Of a stretch of DNA of 64,000 nucleotides, positions 1-7,865 are shown one piece after another. Within the stretch, counting starts at the first letter, position 1; each line of letters starts with the position of its first letter. The notes under the pieces are model-generated. The model ran no database searches, was not told the origin of the DNA, and worked only from the letters and a program-made list of their open reading frames with translations. The DNA is from Variovorax guangxiensis (GTDB lineage Bacteria; Pseudomonadota; Gammaproteobacteria; Burkholderiales; Burkholderiaceae_C), in the NCBI RefSeq assembly GCF_003952165.1, contig NZ_RXFT01000012.1:157828-221827 (forward strand), given 5' to 3'. The translations under genes and the position numbers were made by a program.

Positions 1-672
1 GGCGCCTCGGGCTGCGGCAAGACGACGCTGCTCAACAGCATCGCGGGCTTCCTGCCGCCCTCGACCGGCGAGATCCTGCTCGACGGCAAGCCGGTGGCCG
101 GCCCCGGTGCCGACCGCGGCGTGGTGTTCCAGAAGCACGCGCTGATGCCCTGGCTCAACGTGCGCGACAACGTGGCGCTGGGCCTTCGGCTGGGCGGCAT
201 GGGCAAGGCGGAGCGCGACCGCATTGCCGAAGAGAAGCTGAATCTCGTCGGCCTGCAGAAGTACGCCGATCGCGCGGTGTACGAGCTCTCCGGCGGCATG
301 CAGCAGCGCGTGGGCATTGCGCGCGCACTGGCGAGCGACCCGGCCGTGCTGCTGATGGACGAGCCCATGGGCGCGCTCGATGCGTTCACGCGCGAGCAGG
401 TGCAGGAGATTCTTCTCCAAGCCTGGTCGAAGTCGAACAAGATGGTGTTCTTCATCACCCACTCGGTGGAGGAGGCGCTGTTCCTCGCCACCCGGCTGAT
501 CGTGATGAGCCCGAGCCCGGGGCGCATCTCGCACGTGTATGACGATGTGCCGTTCTCGCGCCAGTACCTCTCGCACGGCGATTCGCGCAAGGTGAAGTCG
601 GAGCCCGATTTCATCCGCATGCGTGAAGAAGTCTTGTCGATCATTCATCATCGCGAGGTTGCACATGCCTGA
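1..672 (+). CDS. tauB: Taurine-type ABC transporter ATP-binding protein (5' partial)
   Basis: ATPase subunit of a TauABC/SsuABC importer for taurine or other sulfonates, acting at the inner face of the membrane. The window opens inside the Walker A motif (GASGCGKTTLL), so roughly the first 35-45 residues lie upstream. The 223 visible residues show the Q-loop (VFQKHALMPW, about residue 42), the signature LSGGMQQRVGIARAL (about 96), Walker B LLMDEP and the H-loop FITHSVEEA. The stop overlaps the start of the permease gene by 8 bases, so the two are translated together. A substrate-binding protein (TauA) is expected upstream but not visible. Nitrate/bicarbonate-type importers share this ATPase fold; the TauC-like neighbour favours a sulfonate. 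Confidence 0.88.
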   Translation, partial: GASGCGKTTLLNSIAGFLPPSTGEILLDGKPVAGPGADRGVVFQKHALMPWLNVRDNVALGLRLGGMGKAERDRIAEEKLNLVGLQKYADRAVYELSGGMQQRVGIARALASDPAVLLMDEPMGALDAFTREQVQEILLQAWSKSNKMVFFITHSVEEALFLATRLIVMSPSPGRISHVYDDVPFSRQYLSHGDSRKVKSEPDFIRMREEVLSIIHHREVAHA

Positions 673-1561
673 GGTGTCGATCGCATCCCCCGTCGCCATG
701 ACGCCAACACCTTCCAAGCCCGCCGCATCGCCGACGCCTGCAGCACCACCGGCAACGGGCGCCAAGCTCAAGACCAGCTCCTTCAAGGTGCCGGGCGAGG
801 GCTCCAGCCTGACGATCAGCATCGTCACGGTGATCGCGCTGGTGGCGCTGTGGTTCCTCGTCACGAACATGGGCTGGGTGAAGCCGCTCTTCCTGCCCAC
901 GCCGCAGGCGGTGTTCCAGCAGTTCTACGAATACCTCACCGGCCAGGCCAACGACAAGCCGCTGTGGCAGCACTTCCTGGCGAGCATGTTCCGTGTGTTC
1001 TCGGCCTTCCTGCTGGCCTGCGCCACGGCCATTCCGGTGGGCATCGCGATGGGCATGAGCCGCTTCTGGCGCGGCATCTTCGATCCGCCGCTGGAGTTCT
1101 ACAGGCCGCTGCCGCCGCTGGCGTACCTGCCGCTCATCATCATCTGGTTCGGCATCGACGAGCTGCCGAAGGTGCTGCTGATCTTTCTGAGCTGCTTCGC
1201 GCCGCTGGCGCTGGCCGCGCGCTCGGGCATGCGCAGCGCCTCGCAGGAGCAGATCAACGCGGCTTACTCGATGGGTGCGAGCTACATGCAGGTGATCCGC
1301 CACGTGATCCTGCCCTCGGCGCTGCCAGACATCCTGGTGGGCATGCGCATCGCCATCGGCTTCGGCTGGACCACGCTGGTGGCCGCCGAGATGGTGGCGG
1401 CCAACATGGGGCTGGGTCAGATGGTGCTGAACGCGTCGAACTTCCTGCGCACCGACATCGTGATCATGGGCATCGTCGTCATTGGCGTGGTGGCCTATCT
1501 TTTCGACCTGCTGATGCGGTGGCTCGAGCGGCGCCTTGTGCCTTGGAAAGGGCGCATGTGA
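665..1561 (+). CDS. tauC: Taurine-type ABC transporter permease
   Basis: Inner-membrane permease of the sulfonate importer, BPD_transp_1 family, 298 residues. I start it at the ATG at 665, just inside the tauB stop, with a GAGG-like ribosome site before it; an upstream in-frame ATG at 623 would add 14 residues that overlap tauB. The first 55 residues are an unusual Ala/Pro/Thr-rich cytoplasmic tail. Six hydrophobic segments follow. The segment ELYRP-like EFYRPLPPLAYLPL and the coupling EAA loop (AAYSMGASYMQVIRHVILPSALPDI-type, about residues 200-225) are close to E. coli TauC. The 3' end overlaps the convergent LysR gene by 83 bases. Confidence 0.88.
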   Translation: MPEVSIASPVAMTPTPSKPAASPTPAAPPATGAKLKTSSFKVPGEGSSLTISIVTVIALVALWFLVTNMGWVKPLFLPTPQAVFQQFYEYLTGQANDKPLWQHFLASMFRVFSAFLLACATAIPVGIAMGMSRFWRGIFDPPLEFYRPLPPLAYLPLIIIWFGIDELPKVLLIFLSCFAPLALAARSGMRSASQEQINAAYSMGASYMQVIRHVILPSALPDILVGMRIAIGFGWTTLVAAEMVAANMGLGQMVLNASNFLRTDIVIMGIVVIGVVAYLFDLLMRWLERRLVPWKGRM

Positions 1562-2501
1562 CCGGTGGCGGCGGTGCCACCGTCACGGGCATCGGAGGCG
1601 GCAGGGCAGGGCCTTCGGTGAGCGCGTCCATCGACTGCTCGAGGTAGTCGAGCATCGCGCGCATCGCGGCGCTGTTGTGGCGGCGCTGCGAGTAGGCTGC
1701 GTACAGCCAGTGCTCGCGCGGCATGTGGTCGCGCAGCACCGGCACCAGGGCGCCGCGCTCCAGGTGCGACTGCGCCAGCGGCTCCGGCACGTAGGCCACG
1801 CCCACGCCGCGCAGCGCCAGTTCGATCAGCGCGACGGCATCGTTGGCTTCCATGCGGCTGTGCACCGGCACCTCGTACGGCTCGCCGTCGGTCTCGAAGG
1901 GCAGGTTGGTCGTCTGCTTGGCCGAGAAGCTCAGCACGTCGTGGCGGCTCAGGTCTTCGGGCACCTGCGGCATGCCGCGCTGCGCCCAGTAGGAAGGCGC
2001 CGCGCACACCACCATGTCGAACTGCACGAGGCGGCGCACGATCAGGTTCATGTCGTCGATGCGCCCGCCGGTCAGGTGGATGTCGATGCCTTCCTCGATC
2101 AGGTCGAGGTCGTCGTTGGTGAACACCAGGCTCACGTACACGTCGGGGTAGAGCTTGATGAAGCCCGCGATCACGTCGGAGAGCCAGCCGGCGATCAATC
2201 CGTGCGGCGCGCTCATGCGCAGCCGCCCGCGCGGATGCGAGCCATGCGCCTGCAGGTCGTTGAGCGTGTTCTCGGCCATCGTGACCAACTGCGTGCTGCG
2301 TTCCAGCAGCACCTGCCCGGCGTCGGTGAGGCTCAGGGAGCGGGTCGAGCGGTTGAGCAGCCGTACGCCGCTGCGGGCTTCGAGCTCGGCCACGTAGCGG
2401 CTCACGGTGGCCTTGGACATGCCCAGCGAGATCGCCGCGCGGGAAAAGCTGCGCCGGAAGGCGACTTCGCGAAATGTTTTGATGAGATCCAGACCGTCCA
2501 T
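1479..2501 (-). CDS. LysR-family transcriptional regulator
   Basis: Transcription factor of about 340 residues: N-terminal winged helix (residues 1-60, FSRAAISLGMSKATVSRYV) and a LysR substrate-binding domain (about 85-295). Start chosen at the ATG giving MDGLDLIKTF, the usual LysR opening; the frame is open 36 codons further upstream but that stretch has no family resemblance. The C-terminus carries an extra Pro/Ala-rich tail of about 45 residues (PPPMPVTVAPPPP) read from DNA that also encodes the end of tauC on the other strand. The HTH and effector domain resemble the DsdC/AaeR-like group of small LysR activators with single targets; the target is unknown and no divergent partner lies next to it. 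Confidence 0.85.
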   Translation of the reverse strand: MDGLDLIKTFREVAFRRSFSRAAISLGMSKATVSRYVAELEARSGVRLLNRSTRSLSLTDAGQVLLERSTQLVTMAENTLNDLQAHGSHPRGRLRMSAPHGLIAGWLSDVIAGFIKLYPDVYVSLVFTNDDLDLIEEGIDIHLTGGRIDDMNLIVRRLVQFDMVVCAAPSYWAQRGMPQVPEDLSRHDVLSFSAKQTTNLPFETDGEPYEVPVHSRMEANDAVALIELALRGVGVAYVPEPLAQSHLERGALVPVLRDHMPREHWLYAAYSQRRHNSAAMRAMLDYLEQSMDALTEGPALPPPMPVTVAPPPPVTCALSKAQGAARATASAGRKDRPPRQ

Positions 2502-2655
2502 GGTGGACGGATTGTTCCAGCTTCCGGGATGAGGCCGTCGGGTGTAGGGACATCGCTGGTTTGGGGGCGATGTGATGAATACCTCCGTAGCTATACTGCG
2601 CCCCGTCACGTCAACAAAAGGCGTGACCGGGCTTGGACTCCCGAATCACCTCTGC

Positions 2656-2844
2656 GACGCAAGCCGCAGTCACTCCCGCAGGGTCTGCGGCTTCGTCATT
2701 CGTGCCTCCTTTTTTTGGCGGCTCGACGGGCGGGCGCAAGCCCGGCCGGTTCTCGCAAGAGGTGCCCGGTAGTCCAACCCGTCGAGCTGCCGCCCTCGCT
2801 TGGACTCGGGAGCGGTGGTTTCCACAAACCGCACCTCTTGGAGG
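2656..2844 (+). ncRNA. Structured leader RNA with mutually exclusive helices (candidate cis-regulatory RNA)
   Basis: A -10-like TATACT lies at 2592-2597, so a leader of about 245 nt can precede the gene at 2851. Helices seen directly: stem 1, 2656-2669 with 2685-2697 (13 pairs, one bulge), followed by seven T at 2710-2716; stem 2, 2717-2730 with 2778-2791 (14 pairs, one G-U). Stem 2 encloses two hairpins with GCAA tetraloops (2731-2744 and 2746-2769). The 3' strand of the second hairpin, 2756-2765, is also perfectly complementary over 10 bases to 2831-2840, which touches the ribosome site (GGAGG, 2840-2844). A further hairpin (GTGG-TTT-CCAC, 2815-2825) sits between. Two exclusive states that hide or free the ribosome site are therefore possible. 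I recognise no known riboswitch class. Confidence 0.5.
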
Positions 2845-2850
2845 CCATCG

Positions 2851-3156
2851 ATGGCTGCATCCGCTCGCGCGTCCGCGCGTGTCTCTTCATTCCCCGACTC
2901 TCAAGAATCCACCGGCGTCGAATCGCTTGCGCTGCAGGCCTGCGATGACATCGATAGCCTGCACGAAGTGCGGCACGCCTACGCCGGCCTCGAAAGGCTC
3001 ATCTGCCCGCAGCGCGTGAACGATGCGGAGGAGGTCTGCTCCAGCCGCTCCGAACTCAGCGCGCTGGTGCGCGTCGTCAACGACGAACTGCGCCGGCGCA
3101 TCGAGGCGGCCGAGGGCACGCTGCGGTCGTTGCGTGCCGCCGTTGCTGCTAGATGA
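2851..3156 (+). CDS. Small hypothetical protein behind structured leader
   Basis: 101-residue acidic protein of unknown function. The ATG at 2851 follows GGAGG with 6 bases of spacing, which decides the start over an upstream in-frame ATG at 2800. Residues 1-20 are Ser/Ala-rich; residues 25-100 are predicted helical with regularly spaced Leu (DDIDSLHEV, LVRVVNDELRRRIEAAEG), resembling short helical DUF3077/DUF6124-type proteins in style only. It overlaps the stop of the convergent HD-GYP/LuxR gene by 8 bases. Its expression is probably governed by the leader RNA. Confidence 0.6.
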   Translation: MAASARASARVSSFPDSQESTGVESLALQACDDIDSLHEVRHAYAGLERLICPQRVNDAEEVCSSRSELSALVRVVNDELRRRIEAAEGTLRSLRAAVAAR

Positions 3157-4624
3157 GTCCCCTGGTCGCGGCTTTCAGCGTCGCGGCCGCACGGGTCGTG
3201 CATCCGAGCTTCTGGAACACGCGCTCGACATGAGTGCGCACCGTGCTCGGGCTGATGCCCAGCACACGGGCCACTTCCTTCGTGTTGTGGCCCTGGCTGA
3301 TGCAACGCAGGACTTCGAGTTCGCGCTGGGAAAGGGACGCATCGGCCTGTGCCGGCACAACGGGCTTTGAAACGCTGCCCGGCTGAACGCATGCGAGCAG
3401 CGCCGTGACGACTTCCTGATCGAAGCGGCCTGCCTTGGCGTCTTCCTTCATGCAGTCGAGCGCCTGTGCCTGCGTGAGTTCCGGCCGCCATGGACGTCGG
3501 GTGCGGTGCGATTGCCACTGCTCGGCCGCGGCGACGATCTGCCCCTCCAGCGGCATCGCCGAGCCCGAGCGGCCGCGGAAGTGGCCCGAGCCGTCACGCC
3601 GCTCGAAGGCGAAGGATGCGATCTCCGCTTCGGCTGCGAGACCGTCGATCTGCCCGGCGGCGCGCGAAGTCCAGTAGGGCACGAGCCGCACGCGCTCCAG
3701 CGACGACGCCGGCAGCGGCTCGGGTGCATTCCAGATCGCGTTGGGAACCGCCGCCCGACCGATGCCGTGGATCAGGCCGGCCTTGTACGTGCGGTGGCAT
3801 GCGGCCTCGTCCAGACCGAGTTGTGCGCCGCAATCGCGCGCCAGGCTGGCCACGCGGCGCGAGTAGCCCGTCATCCACGGCAGCTTGAGGTCGATCACAT
3901 CGCCGACCAGTTCCAGGCCCATGCGTCGCAGCATCGATGCGGGCTGCTCCGCGGGCTCGGTCCATGGCGCGGCGGGGGAATCCAGCTCCTTCATCCATGC
4001 CGGGGCGAAGGGCATGCTCGCATCGACGAGGAAGGCCGGGTAGAGACTGTCCGCACGTCCGCGCGCCACAGTGAGCGCTTCATCGATTCCGTAGAGACGC
4101 CCGAAGATTTCCAGATCGCTCGCCAGCGCCACCACGTAGGTCGCAAGCGGAACGTCTTCGCCCTGAAGCACGCCGGGCACGCCGCTGCCGTCGTAAGCCT
4201 CGAACACCGTGCGCAGCGCGGCTTCGGTCTCGCGGCTCAGCCCCAACGTGTTCGCGATGTCGCCGGCAATCTCGCAATGGATGTCGGCCATGGCCAGCAC
4301 GGCATCGGGCACCGGCCCGCTGATGTGCGGCTGGCGCATGCGGGGTGCCCGCGATGCGAGCAGCGCTTGCCGGCCCTGTACATCGTCTTCGAGGAAATCC
4401 GCGAACTCCTGCGCATTGGCTGTGCAGCCCGACCAGCGCAACAGCGCGACATGCCGCACGGCCTCGACCTGCGACGCCTCGCACCCGGCCTCGGCGGCGA
4501 TCTTCCCGGCCAGCCAGGCCGTGCGCAGCGAGTGGTCCGTCGGCTGGCCCATGCTCAGGTCGCCGATGAAGGCCAGCGCGCGGACCGCGTCGAAAACGGT
4601 GATGGTCGTCGTGTCGTCGGACAT
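3149..4624 (-). CDS. Tandem degenerate HD-GYP / LuxR-type regulator
   Basis: 491-residue cytoplasmic regulator. Two HD-GYP-like units can be seen (about residues 30-215 and 250-420), ending in a LuxR-type helix-turn-helix (about 430-491, LSQRELEVLRCISQGHNTKE). Both HD units have lost ligands: the expected HD of LHDIGK reads LIHGIGR, and the expected HHE reads FAFERRDGSG. The DGSG loop is kept in both. Catalysis (c-di-GMP hydrolysis) is therefore unlikely; it may sense a nucleotide or be purely structural. Start chosen at MSDDTTTITV, since the 42 upstream codons look non-coding. Actinobacterial HD-LuxR proteins have similar architecture. Confidence 0.8.
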   Translation of the reverse strand: MSDDTTTITVFDAVRALAFIGDLSMGQPTDHSLRTAWLAGKIAAEAGCEASQVEAVRHVALLRWSGCTANAQEFADFLEDDVQGRQALLASRAPRMRQPHISGPVPDAVLAMADIHCEIAGDIANTLGLSRETEAALRTVFEAYDGSGVPGVLQGEDVPLATYVVALASDLEIFGRLYGIDEALTVARGRADSLYPAFLVDASMPFAPAWMKELDSPAAPWTEPAEQPASMLRRMGLELVGDVIDLKLPWMTGYSRRVASLARDCGAQLGLDEAACHRTYKAGLIHGIGRAAVPNAIWNAPEPLPASSLERVRLVPYWTSRAAGQIDGLAAEAEIASFAFERRDGSGHFRGRSGSAMPLEGQIVAAAEQWQSHRTRRPWRPELTQAQALDCMKEDAKAGRFDQEVVTALLACVQPGSVSKPVVPAQADASLSQRELEVLRCISQGHNTKEVARVLGISPSTVRTHVERVFQKLGCTTRAAATLKAATRGLI

Positions 4625-4789
4625 GGGGGCAGAAGGGAATCGCGGCGGCGGGCACCCAGCATCGCACAGTTTTTCGGGGCTCTGTCGGTCATCCGACGGA
4701 TACCGCGTGCGGCGGGGAGGGAAAAGAATGGGTGCGTCCGTGCCGTTCACTCGATAGACGGCGATCTTTTCTCCTTTTCATTCCTCATC

Positions 4790-5377
4790 ATGTCCGACCC
4801 CTTGAAAACCGAATCCCAGCGAGCCACCTGGTTGCGCAAGTACTACCTCGTCCGTGCCGCCTTCTCGTTCGCGTGGGTCGCGGCGGTCTTCACCGTCGCG
4901 AAGCAATCGCCCGCACTGGCGACCGTGCTGCTGATCGTCTACCCCGCATGGGATGCGTTTGCGAATCTGCTGGATGTGAGGATGACTGGCGGTGCGAAGG
5001 CCAATGCCACGCAATTGCTCAACATCTGGATCAGCGCACTCGTCACGCTGGCGGTTGCGGGCTCTCTGGTGTTCAAGCTGCAGATCGCGTTGGCGATCTT
5101 CGGGATCTGGGCGATCGTTGCAGGGCTGCTGCAACTGGCTACGGCCATTCGTCGCCGCAAGGACAACGGAGGGCAGTGGGTGATGATGCTGAGCGGGGCG
5201 CAGTCGGCGCTCGCTGGTGGGTTCTTTGTGGCGCAACAGGGGAGCGGTGCGCCAGTGCTTCAGACCATCGTGGGGTACGCGGCGGTCGGGGCCGTGTACT
5301 TTCTGATTTCGGGGGTGATGGTTCTGGTTCGGGAGAGCAGGCGGGGGGCTCGGGGGCTTGCTTCTGGGGGCGGTTGA
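4790..5377 (+). CDS. Small integral membrane protein, DUF308/HdeD-like
   Basis: 195-residue membrane protein with about six hydrophobic helices (for example residues 20-38, 41-57, 80-100, 104-122, 140-155, 165-185). Length and the repeated two-helix layout fit the HdeD/DUF308 group, whose members are linked to acid or general stress, but I see no diagnostic motif. The ATG at 4790 follows a TCCTTTTCATTCCTCATC stretch without a good ribosome site. It is divergent from the HD-GYP/LuxR gene, with 165 bases between the two starts. The C-terminus is Arg/Gly-rich. Confidence 0.65.
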   Translation: MSDPLKTESQRATWLRKYYLVRAAFSFAWVAAVFTVAKQSPALATVLLIVYPAWDAFANLLDVRMTGGAKANATQLLNIWISALVTLAVAGSLVFKLQIALAIFGIWAIVAGLLQLATAIRRRKDNGGQWVMMLSGAQSALAGGFFVAQQGSGAPVLQTIVGYAAVGAVYFLISGVMVLVRESRRGARGLASGGG

Positions 5378-5449
5378 TGTCGACAGGGTGCTGGAGCGTT
5401 GGGCGGCAGCTTGGGGGCCGAAGCGGCCGCTAAGAACGTCCCAGCCCTG

Positions 5450-5941
5450 TCAGCGTCTCCAGCAGTCTTCAAGCTCATGAATGATCTCGATACCGCCGGT
5501 CGAGTACCGGCTCGATGGTGCATACATTACGGTGAATACCGCAGTGTCCACATCAGAGTCGCTTTTGGTGAAACTCACATAAGTTCGCGCAAGTGCGGCG
5601 CCTTGAACACCGGACTTTTCGACCGCGCTTTTAAATACTTCTCCACGCGCCAGTGCGAGGGCGTGCTCGCTGTCGTCGGATGTGCCTGCGTGTCGAGAGC
5701 TTGCAGTGACTTGGACGGACATATCGAGAACGCATTTGGGTTTTGCGGTCGGCTGTTTTATATCTTTCGATTCGCTCTCAATTTTCGCTTCTTGACCTGC
5801 TTGAAAATGAAGCGTTCCCGGAATGAATCTCGCCTCGATGAAATACCTCGCAGGCGATATGCACCACGCTGGTGTCGCGCATAGCAGGAGAAGCGCGAGG
5901 CCGATCGGACGCCTTGGCAGGTATCTGTTGATGCTCAGCAT
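5450..5941 (-). CDS. Hypothetical exported protein
   Basis: 163 residues, not recognised. A clear signal peptide (residues 1-28: basic RR, then LALLLLCATPAWC) suggests export; the Cys at about 27 could be a lipobox Cys but the residues before it do not fit well. Two further Cys (CVLDMS and the C-terminal DCWRR) could form a disulfide. First gene of the lower-GC island of orphan small proteins. Confidence 0.5.
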   Translation of the reverse strand: MLSINRYLPRRPIGLALLLLCATPAWCISPARYFIEARFIPGTLHFQAGQEAKIESESKDIKQPTAKPKCVLDMSVQVTASSRHAGTSDDSEHALALARGEVFKSAVEKSGVQGAALARTYVSFTKSDSDVDTAVFTVMYAPSSRYSTGGIEIIHELEDCWRR

Positions 5942-5974
5942 GGTCGGTTTGCCTCAGCCTGCGTAGGTCTGGTT

Positions 5975-5989
5975 TTGGCCGAATTACGG
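5975..5989. repeat. Interspersed GGCCGA repeat remnant
   Basis: TTGGCCGAATTACGG sits between two orphan genes and shares the TTGGCCGAAT core with the longer copies at 7751 and 9397. Similar cores occur at 8407-8420 (TTGGCCGGATTCTG), 8957-8970 (ATGGCCGGATCCTG), 10699-10712 (ATGGCCGCATTCTG) and 18597-18613. All are intergenic or at gene ends. Confidence 0.45.
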
Positions 5990-6436
5990 CCTTGGGCATG
6001 AAAGCGTGACCAGGGCAAGTTCACCATCACGGAACTCGTAGTGCACCCAGGCTTCAGGGCGCTCATGTCGGACCCAAGATGACTTGATGCCCAGGAGAGC
6101 ATCGTCAACATGCCCAGTGGAATGACGAACTCCCGCGGCCTTGGCTGCACCCTCTGCATCCTCAAAAGAACCAAAAAAGGGTACCCCAACGTCGCTTGTT
6201 GAGATGGGGGTGAACCCGTCAATTGACGACGCATAGCAGAAGACCGTCTTCAGCACTTGGTGCTGGTCAAATCGGACCGCAAATCCGGACATCTTCGTTT
6301 CGGCCCAGTACTCGTCCTCGGTGCCCTCGCGTAGGCGGTCGAAGCCATATACGACATCGCCGACCTGATAGTCCTCCATGAGTTGAAGAATCTCTTCGTC
6401 TTTTAGCTTTTTGCCGAGCAAACTAGTCAATGTCAT
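5984..6436 (-). CDS. Hypothetical cytosolic protein, immunity-like
   Basis: 150-residue acidic soluble protein with no signal peptide and no motif I recognise. Residues 14-60 contain acidic and aromatic residues (LMEDYQVGDVVYGFDRL) of the kind common in immunity proteins of polymorphic toxins. It is monocistronic, separated from its neighbours by repeat DNA. No toxin gene is adjacent, so the immunity idea rests on size, charge and clustering only. Confidence 0.5.
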   Translation of the reverse strand: MTLTSLLGKKLKDEEILQLMEDYQVGDVVYGFDRLREGTEDEYWAETKMSGFAVRFDQHQVLKTVFCYASSIDGFTPISTSDVGVPFFGSFEDAEGAAKAAGVRHSTGHVDDALLGIKSSWVRHERPEAWVHYEFRDGELALVTLSCPRP

Positions 6437-6485
6437 GCGGATTTATTGCTTAAAGCGCAAAGGTGGTCGAATTCTGCATGGCCGT

Positions 6486-6515
6486 GGCCAAACGTCGCTA
6501 CGTGGCGATTTGGCC
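6486..6515. repeat. Hairpin in the repeat-rich gap between orphan genes
   Basis: GGCCAAA (6486-6492) pairs with TTTGGCC (6509-6515), and TCGC with GCGA just inside, leaving a two-base bulge. It lies in the 275-base gap 6437-6711, in which I find no gene; a further GGCCGGATGACGG element lies directly downstream. Probably a variant of the same interspersed repeat family. Confidence 0.5.
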
Positions 6516-6711
6516 CAGACGGCCGGATGACGGCTTCTGGTCGGGCTCAGTCAGTCTTTGACCCGCTCCAAAGTAGCGCCAGTTTGAGGCGTTTGATGAG
6601 TCTTCCCCACATCGACCGACTCTTCGGAGTCTGCATTTTTCCCGCCCCTTTGTTGAATCAAGAAACTGAGCTCTGCTGAAAAGCGACTGCATCTGGCGGA
6701 AAGTGGGTGGT

Positions 6712-7056
6712 CTACGGTTGCTCAGGCAGCACGATTTCGGGCTCACCGTACAGGCTGGCGCTGGCACAGCGAACGACAAAGCCGGCGGTCGCATCGGACA
6801 GTTCGAAGCCGCGCGCCCCGTGCTGCCGACTGCACGTCTTTATGGTCAGGGCAGACTGCTCCCATCTAACAGGGCCGGCCAGGTAGGTGCAGTAGAAGAG
6901 CGAGAGTCCCACAGGTTCCTCAGACGCAGTTGGATGTTCGAGGCGCAGAATCAGTCGGTCGTGGTCATCGCGGTACGAATTCAGGGACACCGCGCCGCCG
7001 CTCCAATGCTCCAGATACTTTTGAAACTCCTCGACGTCGCACGCTTTTACGGTCAT
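6712..7056 (-). CDS. Hypothetical small protein
   Basis: 114 residues, unrecognised. Mildly acidic, soluble, Cys at about 7, 57, 77 and 94. It has a plausible alternating strand/helix pattern (LSLFYCTYLAGPV, FVVRCASASLYG). It is one of the orphan small genes on the minus strand; the next gene upstream starts 7708 and ends 7121, a 64-base gap. Confidence 0.45.
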   Translation of the reverse strand: MTVKACDVEEFQKYLEHWSGGAVSLNSYRDDHDRLILRLEHPTASEEPVGLSLFYCTYLAGPVRWEQSALTIKTCSRQHGARGFELSDATAGFVVRCASASLYGEPEIVLPEQP

Positions 7057-7120
7057 GAATGTCTGCTCCTCGTCGAATTCTGCGTCGACTGGAAATGTCC
7101 GCTACTGGCCGCAAGGCGCT

Positions 7121-7708
7121 CTACGCCCAGAACCACATCATGCCGAGGTGAGCGCCGCAAGCGCGGTCGAGAAACTCATTCAAGGCCCTGACGTCTGCAA
7201 CCGCATCCTGCACGAGTTCTTGTTCGTCACTCCCCATCTCAGCGGCGTAGGCGTGCGCCCGTGCCTCGACTGTGACCACATCCAAGCCGCGCAATGCTGC
7301 TCTGAGCTCGGCTACCTGCGCCGCCCGAAACCCGTGCGCATGTCCAAGCCCTACTTCGCCAAGCTCGACTGCGAGCCCGAGCATCTCTCCCCTGTACCTT
7401 CCCCCGACGTTGGGAAAGTTCGTGACTCCTTCAACCTGGGCAGTCGTTCCGTTAAGGACGAAATAGAGCCCGCCCCTTGAGTAAAGATGCGTGCAGGCGA
7501 TCTCCGATTCCGGCCAGGCGCAGCCGACCTCGACATCGACATCGACCTCCTTCGTCACCTCGCGCTTCGAGAACCAAGAGCCGACCTTCTCAGTCGAGGT
7601 CATCTTGGGGCGCCGGCCATCAAGGAAATCGCGCGTGTGCGACGTGTTGGCTCGCAAATGGTCCAACTGCGCATCGCTCACGGCGCACAAGTTCAGGTCA
7701 TACCCCAT
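7121..7708 (-). CDS. Hypothetical protein, DUF1877 (YfbM)-like N-terminus
   Basis: 195-residue soluble protein. The opening MGYDLNLCAVSDAQLDHL recalls the MG-y---vs---l--l start of DUF1877/YfbM proteins, and length is near theirs; the C-terminal half (long helices rich in Ala/Glu, about 120-185) is compatible but not decisive. Function of the family is unknown; members often sit in accessory or immunity clusters. Start codon is the first ATG after an open stretch and has GGAA 6 bases upstream. Confidence 0.5.
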   Translation of the reverse strand: MGYDLNLCAVSDAQLDHLRANTSHTRDFLDGRRPKMTSTEKVGSWFSKREVTKEVDVDVEVGCAWPESEIACTHLYSRGGLYFVLNGTTAQVEGVTNFPNVGGRYRGEMLGLAVELGEVGLGHAHGFRAAQVAELRAALRGLDVVTVEARAHAYAAEMGSDEQELVQDAVADVRALNEFLDRACGAHLGMMWFWA

Positions 7709-7750
7709 CGCGTTCCTTCAAGTTAGGCGGTTGGTCTGAGTGTCTGGTTG

Positions 7751-7804
7751 TGGCCGAATGTAGCTGGACAGGTCGCCTGTACAAAGGGCCCGAAGCAGCC
7801 GGTC
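7751..7804. repeat. Interspersed intergenic repeat, copy A
   Basis: 54-base element beginning TGGCCGAATGTAGC and ending GGGCCCGAAGCAGCCGGTC. It matches copy B at 9397-9451 over almost its whole length, with shared blocks TGGCCGAATGTAGC, GGGCCC and GCAGCCG in the same order and spacing. It lies between divergent orphan genes. Confidence 0.75.
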
Positions 7805-7865
7805 GCTAGATCCAGAAGCTGCCGTTCGAGTAGAGTAGTTTGCCTGCCAGCATCATCGAACTGCC

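Noticed and set aside
2656..2844. Known riboswitch class (cobalamin, c-di-GMP, glycine, FMN, SAH) for the leader RNA.
   Set aside because: The conserved core sequences of those classes are not present; only the secondary structure is notable.
3506..4789. Plus-strand open frame running into the small membrane protein gene.
   Set aside because: It is the antisense of the HD-GYP/LuxR gene; only the part from the ATG at 4790 looks like a protein.
7726..7732. GTTAGGC, a match to the integron attC core GTTRRRY, in the orphan island.
   Set aside because: No paired RYYYAAC end or attC-like palindrome at the right distance, no similar sites at the other island genes, and no integrase in the window.
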